Positions 1-10,617 of a stretch of 64,000 nucleotides of DNA are shown one piece after another. The stretch covers positions 16,449,501-16,513,500 of the forward strand of contig JAYKKT010000073.1 of NCBI GenBank assembly GCA_036023115.1. Reading direction: 5' to 3'. A model generated the notes under the pieces. That model searched no databases and was not told the origin of the DNA. It worked only from the letters and a program-made list of their open reading frames with translations. A program made the translations under genes and the position numbers. The stretch comes from Brasenia schreberi. Its lineage: Eukaryota > Streptophyta > Magnoliopsida > Nymphaeales > Cabombaceae. Position 1 is the stretch's first letter, and each line of letters starts with the position of its first letter.

Positions 1-3000
1 AAGTATCTATTCAATACCGTAAAGAGCTTAAAACGGAGAGGCCCAAGGAGGTCAATGTAGTGGCCTTACCCATGAGGCATCCCTGCGACCAAGTAATATT
101 AGAAAATCATGGTATCGCACAGAACACATTTGCGTCATCTCTGTACACTAATATGCCGTCTCTAGTACGAATAATATGCATGTTGGTGGTAGATCATGAT
201 ATAATAGATCACCTGATATGACCTCGCGGTTCGGAATAGTTCCAAAGCTATCACCATCCACTCACATGGGCTCAATGTGGTTGGTTGTATAATGCATAGA
301 ATAGTTTGTGAGAGAAGCATATTGTGATTAATTTAAGAGCTAAAACGACGCCTTTTCAGCAGAGGTTCCTTTCTCAAAGATTAAAACATACGCAAGGGTG
401 CAGCGACCATTGCGGATCGCTTTGCACGAAAAGTGGACCTGCCCTTAGGAAGTGGAGTCGTATTGGTGCCCCTCACATGCACATAATTATTCTTAATTAG
501 TTCTTTACGTCTCTGATTACTTATGAGCTGTTCTTAGTGGTCCTATCAATCACCAGTATCAATGAACGTGATCTTTTTCAGGTAAGCAGGCAAATACGTG
601 TGTAGAGAGAGAGGGAGACAGAGAGAGGTGTCTACTAGTGTTACTAGCTACTAGCAGTTGCTAACAATATTGATTCTTGTACGGTCACATGCCCAACTTC
701 AGTGGGCGGACCGTTTTTGCCTTCTTTTGCAGTTGCTAACAAAATTGGTGTTTGATTTGCTGAATCATTGGCAAATGCTACTAGCTACTAATCCTAGCAT
801 ATGCCAACATTCTTACACACAGGTATACACACACAGAGATGTGGTGTGTCCATCGCGGGTTCTCTTCATGGATAAAATTTACTTCATGAAACAAATCATA
901 TCTGTTGCAATATCTAGATCATTAATAAGAAAGGCATCGGTTCTTGATTGTCAAACTGAAGCTCTTGAATCGAGTGAGCTGATCAGGCTGTTTCTTATCT
1001 TTGACGAACGAATTGTATTTCTTGCCATAAAAGAAGCCAAGCATAGTCACGGGTATCCAAAAGTGATGCTGTAGAAAAGCAAATATGATGAACTTCTGAA
1101 TGCAAGAATCCTTGGAAGAAGTATGGAACGTGTACTAGCAGAAACCCTAATTGAAAACGACAACGTATCAATCATATTATCCAATTTATATTTTCTCTCT
1201 CACACACATACGCACACACGGACAATATATATATATATATATATATTCTTAATAAAAACATATGTATCATGTGGGCACTACTGCTGAATATCATACTGCC
1301 ATTCTTATCCAGAAAAACTAACAAAAATGTGTCGAAATTTCTGAAAAACTTGAGAAATCGATTACTTGAAAATTTTGTTCTGTGCACTGCAGTTAATAAT
1401 TTAAAAAACACGATGGTGGAGTAATTTCAATTAGCAAAATAACCATTGCATACTCTCACACACACACATGAACATACACGTATGTGTCTCTTGTTTATTA
1501 AAAATATCGTTAAGAAATAGTACAAGAAAAGCATATCGTTAAAATATGTAAGACACAGGGAGAGAAAGAGACGACGAGGTCATGTGTCAGCTAATTTGTC
1601 CTGCGTAGGAGGAAGCGAGGTTCACTCAGGATGGCTGCAAGGTTGCAAATTGTAGATGCGGACAAAAATTGGTATTGAGATGAGCATGATGTGACAAGAG
1701 CGTGTGGGTTTCAGAACTCGCTGCCTCTTGGACTTTGACTAACGACACCAAACGTTGTAATTTGAAGAAAAATCCACTGGCGTTGTCCCGATCTCCTGCC
1801 TATGTCATTACTTTTATTTCACACCGTTTCATATTAATGGACGTGCAAAAGAGAGGAAGGGAGAGAGGGAGACTAGTTTTTGAAGGAATCGTGAAGACGC
1901 TCATGAGGGCTCTCTTATTCCTATTCGCTTGATTTGGTGAAAAGCGATTTGATTCGCATCGAAATCTGCAAGTTAAGCATCACCCGGGAATAAATGGCAT
2001 GTATCATCGGGCCGCGCCTTTATCTTTGGCAAGATACGTTATTTGATTATGTCGATTTTGGTAGAGAATGACCTCTCTTACGTTGTGCATACTTAAAATT
2101 ATTATGAACTATGGTCGGTTCCGGTTTTGGATTGATTCGACTGGTTTTGATTATCGACGGTTTTATGATTGGTTCGAGTTTGACTTGAACTATTGAATCG
2201 GTTCCGATCTGACATAGACTCATTTCAGTGAAGTAAAGAGAGACGATAGAGATTGTCCTTGATCATATCAGAGTTAGTAATGTAGACTTTGAACCTCGAT
2301 TTGGTCGCACCATTTCAGTATCTTTCACTTTTTTTTAGAGAAGACGTAAAGACGTCTCTCCCACTTTCCGGTTACGGATTAAAAGCTTTTTAGTGATTGC
2401 TCTTATGGGATCCTTTGCATGTACGACTTAGAGAGAGAGAGAGAGTCGGGAAGTCGACAGAGGGGCTACAGATCCGTATAGAGAGACAGAAAGTGTTAAG
2501 CTCGTGTCGGAGCGGCGCAGGTTTGAGATCCATGTAAGAATGGAGCGTGTACACGCTTGCTCCTTCTTTTCTTGAGACGTGTGCCTGTAAGCAGGCACAT
2601 GGACTCTCTCTCTCTCTAGAATGCAGACTCCCCAAGAAGCGAACGAGTCCCCGACAAAGAGCATCTTTCTTCATGGGTTTACCGCAACCCACTCGTGGCG
2701 AAATCCTTTCTCTCCCACTCTCAATAGGTTTGAATCACCAAAAATAATGTTACTTCAATATCTCCACCGTCCTTTTGGTGATCAACAGCTGGGCTTTCTC
2801 CACGTCCACCCCAGGCTGCGAAGGAAGTAAAGATGAGTGGCTTCTGGATGGTTAAAATCTCACAACTCGCCGATTTGTGTCGTGTAAGATATTGTTTAAT
2901 TATCTCTGAGTCAGCTGCCTATCAGGTAAAAGCTAGCATACCTTAACACGACCATCCCTCTCTCACTTGTGGCAGTAAGAAGTCACGGTTGAGGGTGCAG

Positions 3001-4527
3001 GGAGCTCGATGGTGATAATGAGGTGTCCTCACGTCCCACGAGCTGCTGTCCTTGGAATTCTCAATTCAACAGCCGCGCTGCTTCGTTGGCCTTAATCTGC
3101 GGGTCCGACGGATACGTCCCTCTCTCTCTCTCGTTTGTTTCATCGATATTTAACTTGAGAATGGCCGCTGATCCGGCCAGCCAAGATCACTCATAAAGTG
3201 TCACAAATCCATCTTACAAACCACAATTGGTTTCGGATAAAGCATCCAGGATCATGTTGGCCTTAATTTGGAAAAGTTCAATGCTTTTAATCTTCATACA
3301 ACTTGATAGGAAAGTTTGAGATGAAAACGAGAAAGGCATTTGAAGGGTTTGGTTGGCCTACACACCCATAAGTACTTTAGTATGCTCTTGTTAAGTCGAT
3401 TCACATCTGATCGACTGTCAAAGAGACTCATGGGAGATAAACCTTTCCTCACTTCCGAGTCACTTCACACCCAGTGGCGGATCTACATTGATTCAAATTC
3501 AGAGCATTAACAAAAATAAATTAATGTATAACCCATGGTTAAATGTATGTGTTGCAATAGTTCTACCGTAAAATATTTCACCTCCCACCCTTAAAAGGAC
3601 AATCGCAAGGGGCAAGTTCTTCCGGGCATTGGATCTGTTGAGTTTTTGCATATTGTGGTAGATGTGGCCCAAATGCTCAGTGCATATATAGGCAGGTTCA
3701 CGTGATTCAGGTCAAATGCTCATCGCTCTGGGCCATAGATTTTACGTTGTGCAGATCGTACTCAACACTGTGATGGTTGATTGGATCGATGTGGTGAAGC
3801 AGAGGAATGCTGTGGTAATTAATCTGTTTATCATATTTGCTTTAGCTTAGGGATGCAATGGGGCGGGTTGGGGATGGAAGATACCCACCCCATGCTCAAA
3901 TCTCAATTTTGTGCTTCTTTGCCTGCCCCATTTACCCGATGGGGTGGGTACGAAGTTCGCTGGGCACATATTCCCCAACTCCAACTTCAGTGAACTTCTT
4001 AAAATTAAAATTATATTTAGATTAAAATCACAAATATAATCCAAATAATCTTAAAATATTTACAAACCTAATCCAGAATATTTAAATTATATGACCTTAC
4101 TAAAGCATCTTCACTGATCTTGCTAAAGCATCTCTACCATTGATCTCAAAGATCCAATGGTAGAAATGCTTATGCAAGATTATGTTTCCAAAGATATTAT
4201 GTATTTACCACTTTTCTTATATATATATATGCGTATGTTTGTACGTAAGTATGTGTTGGTATATATAACTAAACCATACATGTCATGTCCATTTTTGTTG
4301 AAAAGGGTTATTTCACAAAGTTAGGAAGAGATAGTTAGCAAGTATAGGGGGATAGGTTATACACTAGCATACAAGTGACCCACAAGGTACGGGCGGCCCT
4401 ATTTGTCGTGGGTACCGAATAGATTGTGAACTTCCAAGGGATTAATCGAAGGTTAGGGTGCCTTGTTTGTACTTTTAATTCAAATATCTATCATTGATCT
4501 TAAAGATTAAATAATATATGTATTTAA

Positions 4528-4559
<32 letters not shown>

Positions 4560-5062
4560 GTCCATGTATGTTGCAAGAAAAGAATACTAACATGATATTA
4601 CTTTTTTAGGTAGCCGGTAGTATGACATAAGTTTGAGTTCTATGATGTCGAAGGTTCCATGAATGAATGACTTAGTGTGATAAGACTTGGCTGTGGTTGA
4701 GCTGAAAATGTTCAGATTTGGTTTGAGCTTAGCCTTGAAGGCTAGATTGGTTTGGTAAATGTTAACTAGGGGTGTTCCCAGCTTGATCGAAATTTGGGGA
4801 AAAAGAAAGTTAATCTTCATCTAGTCGAGCTAGAGTTGGCTCAACCATTGTGGGTTGGCATCTATAATAATAAGGGCAAGTAATGGACTCACTTTGTCTT
4901 TGCTGAAAATGATGCACATTGAAGGTACTGCATGTTATTCAGCCAGGAAATTAAGAACATTAATATTTGGAGATGACTTTGCGTATGTTAGTTGATGAAA
5001 CCGAAAAGATAAATTCTGAAAAATATTAAAAAGAAATTATTAAAGAGAAGATGCATTCAAAT
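1..5062. other. Intergenic DNA, no gene recognised
   Basis: AT-rich non-coding sequence with short simple repeats: TA near 1226-1246, GA near 2431-2446, CT/TA near 4530-4559. The longest open frame is 138 codons at 658-1074 (+). It matches no family I recognise, has no obvious splice context and may be chance. I see no RNA gene and no complete mobile element here. Confidence 0.6.
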
Positions 5063-5077
5063 AAAAAATGCAAGTTA

Positions 5078-5181
5078 ATAAGCACTCTGGACTACAGCCC
5101 ACCAGGCAGGGCTCTCACCACGAGTTCAACTCCCAGACGGTACATACCCGGTTTCGTCCTCCCCCTGTAACAAAAAAAAAA
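5078..5181 (+). mobile_element. tRNA-derived SINE, copy 1
   Basis: About 100 bp with a B-box-like GAGTTCAACTCCC near 5122-5134 and a tail ending TGTAAC followed by an A-run. The A box is degenerate. It is flanked by the direct repeat TGCAAGTTA at 5069-5077 and 5182-5190, which I read as a target-site duplication. A second SINE follows immediately. Confidence 0.6.
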
Positions 5182-5190
5182 TGCAAGTTA

Positions 5191-5300
5191 TCTAGCACCC
5201 AGAGCGTTAGCTCAGCTGGGGTCTCAACTCACATGACATTGGCGACGAGTTCGACTCCGAAGTAGCCAGCTTCAGCCTCCCTTCGTAACACAAAAAAGCA
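5191..5300 (+). mobile_element. tRNA-derived SINE, copy 2
   Basis: Contains A-box-like TTAGCTCAGCTGG near 5207-5219 and B-box-like GAGTTCGACTCC near 5247-5258, the internal RNA polymerase III promoter layout of tRNA-derived SINEs. The 3' end is CTTCAGCCTCCCTTCGTAAC plus an A-rich tail. It is flanked by TGCAAGTTA at 5182-5190 and 5301-5309, so copies 1 and 2 share the middle repeat. Confidence 0.7.
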
Positions 5301-5309
5301 TGCAAGTTA

Positions 5310-5730
5310 AACAAAAAGGTGTGTCAGATATTCCCTCTTTACGTCTAAATATCATTTGAACTTTGTATTTCAGTTTACTTCAAATTAATAAGAACGGGGC
5401 GCCATCTCACTTAGTTATTCAGTGAGTCCGAGTTGAGCTTAAATGAGTCAAAGACAAGCAGAGTTGGAGTCTCTTGGCCGGGAGTTGAGCACATTATTTC
5501 CCAAACCATCTTGCCGAAGCTAATATATTATGTATTTCCCTTATTCACAAAAGTAGAATACAGATGTGGATAAGACTAAGTAGTGATCTTGTGGGCCATA
5601 TATACATATATATATCTGTGTGTGTGGAGAGAGAAAGAGAGGGGCTCACATGAAGATAAGGGAGAACAAGGATCGATACAGATTGACCTTGTTATTAACG
5701 TCCTCTTCGGTTCCCCATGACCACATGCTC
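5310..5730. other. Intergenic DNA
   Basis: No gene or RNA recognised. The stretch contains a short TA/GT tract near 5600-5625. Confidence 0.5.
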
Positions 5731-5817
5731 TCCCTGCACATGCACCCCGGGGGAATCTAACTTCCCACCTGCCAGTGGACATCAGGGAGCCCTGCCGATG
5801 AGCTAACGATGCTAGAG
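5731..5817 (-). mobile_element. tRNA-derived SINE, copy 3 (partial)
   Basis: The minus strand shows a GTTAGCTCATCGGCAGGGCT box-A region near 5789-5808, then a degraded B box near 5750-5766 and a GGGGTGCATGTG segment shared with the other copies. The 3' tail is not clear. Confidence 0.5.
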
Positions 5818-5963
5818 AAATGTTCACATTGCTTTCTTCAACTCCTATTGTTGCATTTACGCTTCATTTATTTCATCAAGTCGTCCTTCCTTTTTCTGTC
5901 TGTCTGATCAAGTCGTTTACTTATATTTAATCTTAATTTTCTGAGAAAAAACAGCCCTAATTT

Positions 5964-6061
5964 CTTTTTTTTGTTACAGTGGGGGGGCCGAAGCCAGGAA
6001 TGCAAGCCTTGGATATCAAGCTCACTACCTGCAAGCCAGGTGAGTTATGTCTCTGGGTGAG
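5964..6061 (-). mobile_element. tRNA-derived SINE, copy 4
   Basis: The minus strand reads CACCCAGAGACATAACTCAC (box-A region), then a degraded B-box region, and ends GGCTTCGGCCCCCC-ACTGTAAC with an A-run, seen on the plus strand as a T-run at 5966-5972. The 3' end matches the other family members. Confidence 0.6.
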
Positions 6062-7035
6062 AAACCACCATTTTTAAGAAATATTTTCACGCATCATTGG
6101 TTCGTCGTTACACATGGTGCTGGAGAACAGATATTGACTCGTAGTTCCTCACTCCTTTTCTGAGTATGCTATTCAGGTGCAGTTGATATCTCTCTCTCTC
6201 AAACAGCAGATGTATGAGGGAGCTTATCAAAGCAGAACAGGAGGATCACAGAAATTGAGTAGAGAGAAGCTTATCTAGGTTTGCGTCTCTTCCGTCCAAA
6301 CCCCATAATAAGAGTTTGCTAATTCCTAACACGGAGATGTAGGGCTAAATTTTATTATATATGTATATATGTTTGTGTATATATACATATATAGTTTATA
6401 TGGTTCTTGAGTTTTGTCCCCATATGGTATCTGATTTGAAGAAATGAGTAAGAGACTTGCAATGCTTTTGAGTTTTGAGAACGCAAGACGAGGAGAAGCA
6501 AGGTTAAGAAGAAGAAGAAGAAGCCGTGCAACGGTCTAGCTGGACACATTGAACATGAGAAAGAGAGAGAGAGCGGTTTTTAAGGTAAGTTCTAGAAATG
6601 AGGGGTGATAAATAAGAGAGAGAGAGAGAGAGAGGAAAAAAGTGGCCCATCCACCGCCATGCGCACGCCGTCTTACCCCAAACCGAACCCATCGTCAACC
6701 CACTTCCTTGACCTAACCTCAAACCAACCCTAACCCAGAAACTACTATTGCACAAGAAACCCACAAGACAAATATTCAAACAAAAACAAACATCAGACTC
6801 AGGTTATGATCCCTTCACCTCTCCGACCAACAAAAGTAAATAAACGTTCCCCATCTCCCCCTCTCCTTGAATTCCTCTACAGATAGCAAATTCTCCATAG
6901 ATCCTGATACCCATCATGAAGTTTGATTTTCAAAGACGATATCTGCCTCTGCATCTAATCTTCTCCTCTCTTGCTTGTTATCTTTCGCTGAACTTTTAGA
7001 TTTATGTGAATTAACAGTGAGAGAGAGCAGAGAAG
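6062..7035 (+). other. Upstream region and 5' leader of the AHL gene
   Basis: Contains CT/GA tracts (for example GA at 6616-6634) and a pyrimidine-rich stretch before the start codon at 7036. No convincing TATA box could be chosen. The last ~100 bases before the ATG are presumably 5' UTR, ending GAGAGAGCAGAGAAG-ATG. Confidence 0.4.
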
Positions 7036-7971
7036 ATGGATCCAGTGACAGCAGGCCATTCACTTCCTCCTCCCTTCGGCAGAGATTTCCACACCCATCA
7101 TAACCTCCTCCATCTCCAACAGCAGCACCACGAGCAGATACTACAGCAGCAACACCAACAACAACAGAATTCCGAGGAAGAGCATAGCGGAAACGACGGA
7201 GCCAGCAGAGGGAAGAAGAAGAGAGAAAGGGATCAGTCGCAAGAGGAAGGCGGAGCTCAAAGCCAAGAGGGCACGGCGGGAGGCGAAGGAGAGATGACAC
7301 GGCGGTCGCGGGGACGGCCGACCGGGTCGAAGAACAAGCCGAAACCTCCCATCATCATCACCCGTGACAGCGCCAACGCTCTCCGTTCCCACGTCATGGA
7401 GATCGCCAATGGTTGTGATATCGTTGAGAGCATCGCCGCCTTCGCGAGCCGCCGGCAGCGGGGCATCTGCATACTCAGCGGCAACGGCACCGTCACTAAC
7501 GTCACCCTCCGTCAGCCAGCCTCCCCCAGCGCCGTCGTTACTCTCCACGGCCGCTTCGAGATCCTCTCCCTCTCCGGATCATTTCTCCCGCCTCCTGCAC
7601 CGCCCGCCGCCACTGGCCTCACCGTCTACCTCGCCGGCGGCCAGGGTCAGGTTGTTGGCGGTAGCGTTGTCGGGGCGCTAATTGCTGCCGGACCGGTCAT
7701 CATCATGGCGGCCTCCTTCGGCAACGCGGCCTACGAAAGGCTTCCTTTAGAGGAGGATGAGCCACCATCGCTTCAGATCCAGGCTCCCGGCGGGTCGTCG
7801 GGGTTGGGGTCACCACCGAGCATAGTTGGAAGTCAACAGCAGGATCAACAACAGCAACTGTTGCCCGAATCAAACACGCCACTGTTCCATAGCCTAACTC
7901 CGAACCTGCTTAACAGTGTCCAGTTACCTCCTGATGTTTATGGTTGGGCTACTGGTCGCCCACCATATTAA
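7036..7971 (+). CDS. AT-hook motif nuclear-localized (AHL) protein, single AT-hook plus PPC domain
   Basis: Intact 311-residue single-exon gene. AHL proteins bind AT-rich DNA through the AT-hook and form trimers and partner complexes through the PPC (DUF296) domain to regulate growth, flowering and hormone genes in the nucleus. The N-terminus is rich in His and Gln (about 20-45), then Lys/Arg/Glu-rich. The AT-hook is at about 88-103: RGRP at 92-95 followed by [10 protein letters not shown], a type-I hook. The PPC domain runs from about 113 to 235, with GRFEIL at 172-177, the motif used for partner binding, and a Gly/Val/Ala-rich strand at 200-228. The C-terminal tail is Gln/Ser/Pro-rich. Single exon, one hook and type-I PPC place it in the intronless AHL clade (Arabidopsis AHL15-29 type); the ortholog cannot be fixed. 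The gene is GC-rich against an AT-rich background. Long antisense frames overlap it but are shadows. Confidence 0.95.
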   Translation: MDPVTAGHSLPPPFGRDFHTHHNLLHLQQQHHEQILQQQHQQQQNSEEEHSGNDGASRGKKKRERDQSQEEGGAQSQEGTAGGEGEMTRRSRGRPTGSKNKPKPPIIITRDSANALRSHVMEIANGCDIVESIAAFASRRQRGICILSGNGTVTNVTLRQPASPSAVVTLHGRFEILSLSGSFLPPPAPPAATGLTVYLAGGQGQVVGGSVVGALIAAGPVIIMAASFGNAAYERLPLEEDEPPSLQIQAPGGSSGLGSPPSIVGSQQQDQQQQLLPESNTPLFHSLTPNLLNSVQLPPDVYGWATGRPPY

Positions 7972-9355
7972 CGTTTCATTCTCTATCTACCCTCTAAATT
8001 TTCTCTTTATTTTCCTTCTCTCTCTCTTCTTTGATGCGTTTGCTTCTTTTCTCTTCTTCTGTTGGTTTTTAGTGTAAAAGCGAGATAGATTGCTGGAGGA
8101 TGTATGAGTGAATTCAGTGGAAATGGTGATCCATGACAAAGATCATGTCTACTCTCTCTCGTGCTCAATTTCTGCTTCGTGCAATTGATTGCGTTCCTTT
8201 CTCTCTAGTTTGCCATATATCTTGTTTTGCAGAATAGATTGCCTTTCTTTTCTGATATCTACAGGTTCGAGATCTGTGTGCTGGTGTAACACTCCTTGAT
8301 CAACGGATGATGGTTACAGCAAGATTACTACAAGTGCCTAATGCCACCAATAACGCGAAGAATGAATTTTCTTGTAGTGGATCGATCGTGCTCTCAAATG
8401 ATAAAACGATAAGGAGAATCGGCAACACAATGAATTAAAGATTCGGACAAGAAAGTGCAGCGCCGGACACAACATATGATGGTATTCGTAGCTTTCTCTT
8501 GGTATGTTCTCCCCACTCACACACACACACACAGGAGCCTTGGTTGCGTGTTTCTTGTCGCAAAATTCTCCTGTACCTCCTGCTACGCTTTCCGAAAGCA
8601 AACAATTTCTTACGGAAAAATGTTTCCACTTTCGTTTAGGATTTTCTGTGCCTCCCTCATGAGACTGCCACTGATAGGAATCTCATCTGACCAGGAAAAG
8701 CAAATTCAAGACTAATGATGCGAACAGATGATGACCGTTTATGAGACCATTTGCACACTGACACTGGTTTCTACTGCTGAAAATGTAGCGAGATTTCAAC
8801 ACTGCAGTTAATGTTAGTAGCTACCAACTTTAGCTTTCGTTGTCATAACCGTCGAAAACTCATAAATGAACACTGTGTAGAGCTAGTCCTACTTGCCTCC
8901 CTTCCCGTGCAAGCCTACGCTCGTGGCAAAACAAGATTTCTTTCGTTTGTTGAGAACTTCTAGTACTGTTTATCTTCGTAGGGGTTGAATGTGCAGTAGG
9001 TGTGACCGTGTGAATGATCATAAAGCATTACTCACACGTGCACTCATCTGAACGCGCTCTTTCCCAAGAAACACAGTGGAAGGGAAATGGCGCCATGGAT
9101 AACCAAATTTCGTTTGTTCTTGCCTTCAGACTTAAGCAACTTTACGTTGTTTAGAATCTTCTTTTTCTCATTATGAATTTTGAAGTCCATGTATTAGTTG
9201 TGAGAATGCTGCATGAAGATTAAGTGGATTAGTTAACTTATTTACAATCGTTATGATGATTGAAATGGCGCGGTCCTTTTTTGATTTCTCTGTTCGCTTG
9301 GATCTTCGCGTCATTTCCTACTAAATATTCCGATCTAAATGAACTGGGAGGGTGC
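7972..9355. other. AHL 3' flank and intergenic DNA
   Basis: The first few hundred bases, T/C-rich, are probably 3' UTR. The rest shows no gene, RNA or mobile element that I can recognise. Confidence 0.5.
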
Positions 9356-9452
9356 ATTGACGCCTTTGCTCCTGGTGGAGAGTTTGACTCTCAGTGGGGT
9401 GCAGGGTGTTTGTGATAGGCTTCGGCCTCCCGCCTCCTCTTGTAACTAAAAC
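9356..9452 (+). mobile_element. tRNA-derived SINE, copy 5 (degraded 5' end)
   Basis: Carries B-box-like GAGTTTGACTCTC near 9381-9393, then GGGGTGCAGGGTGTT and the family 3' end GGCTTCGGCCTCCC...TTGTAAC. The A box is not recognisable. Confidence 0.55.
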
Positions 9453-10467
9453 AAAGACCTAAAAACTGCGAGATCTTGCAAGAATACTTGTACTTTTTTC
9501 TAAATTTGCACTGTGAAAACAAGTTTTCATGTGTCATCTGGGGACTCATATTGTCCTCCTTTAGAATATCGGCCACCATCAAATTCAAAAGCATCCTTAT
9601 TCTCGTAAAACTATAAGCTTGAAACACCCTACCAGTCTCAGTCTGATACTGGCGAGAGATGATATTTTCTTTTCCTGTAATATTGTTTTGAAACTTTGGA
9701 CCTCTTTATGAACAACTGAAGTTCTTCATTAGCTAGCTCCTTTTCTTTTCGATAACAGGTAGCTCGTTCCAAAAGCGATGAACAGATAAAAATCATCAAT
9801 CAAAAAGAAAGCGGTCTGCATTAATTAGCAGGCTTTTCATGATATATTGTTGAGAATCTCACGATTGTCTTTGTAGTTAGTCTGTGTGGAAAATTCTGCT
9901 GTTAAATGGCCTCGACTTTTATATGTTTTGCTTGTTTGGATGAAAAGGCCAATTGGTTAGATGGCTAGCTTTGCTTGCTCAGAAATGCATGACTCTTATG
10001 CAGAGGTTTTGCTTTCAAGGTGACTCTCTAAAAGCATACCTTTTCATCATTCTTCCCATGTCACATTGACTAGATGATAATGTAAATGCTAGAGATGTCA
10101 CCTGAACACTTCAACCTGACCTTGTGTTGTATCCTCGATCTTCTTTATATATACTTAATATGATGTTGTATAAAAGTGGAGTACCGCTTGCCATTTTGAT
10201 TGTGAAGACGACATAGGTGCGTTGAGGCATGAGTGATTGCAAATTTCATCGGTTATGCCAGTGCAGTGTAATTATCTAGTTTTTCGTGATTCGCTCTTAA
10301 AGGAACAGCTGGGAAGGCAACTCTTCAGTTGGTGAAGCGAGCAATGAAAGGAACCATTTATGTATCTCCGTAATTTGGTAAAGATTTTACTTTTCTTTTT
10401 CTGGGAGAAGCAAATTTTTGTTCACGTTTCTGAGCAGATATTAGATCTTCCTGTGTGATGAAGTTAA

Positions 10468-10469
<2 letters not shown>
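9453..10469. other. Intergenic DNA
   Basis: No gene, RNA or recognisable element. Confidence 0.5.

Positions 10470-10517
<48 letters not shown>
10470..10517. repeat. TA microsatellite
   Basis: Uninterrupted TA dinucleotide repeat of about 48 bp. It is directly followed by a LINE 3' fragment and then more TA. Confidence 0.95.
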
Positions 10518-10520
<3 letters not shown>

Positions 10521-10617
10521 GAGTTAACTGCTAACATGGCACACTATAGGGATATTTGGAAAGAAAGAATGCATGTAGCCGACCCCGTCTAGTATTGTAA
10601 AAGGGTTAGTTGTTGTT
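10517..10617 (+). mobile_element. RTE-type LINE, 3'-end fragment
   Basis: About 100 bp matching the 3' ends of the other LINEs in this window: GTGAGTTAACT, TAACATGGCACA, CATGTAGCCGACCCCGTCTA and the tail TTAGTTGTTGTT. Only the 3' end is present, as expected of a severely 5'-truncated insertion. TA repeat lies on both sides, so it appears to have landed in the microsatellite. Confidence 0.8.

Noticed and set aside
5191..5300. Functional tRNA gene
   Set aside because: A and B boxes are present but no cloverleaf acceptor or anticodon stem can be drawn. The family 3' end, A-tail and TSD show a SINE.
7141..7548. Antisense frames over the AHL gene (7141-7548, 7257-7505, 6914-7300)
   Set aside because: They overlap a well-supported sense gene in GC-rich sequence and have no family similarity.
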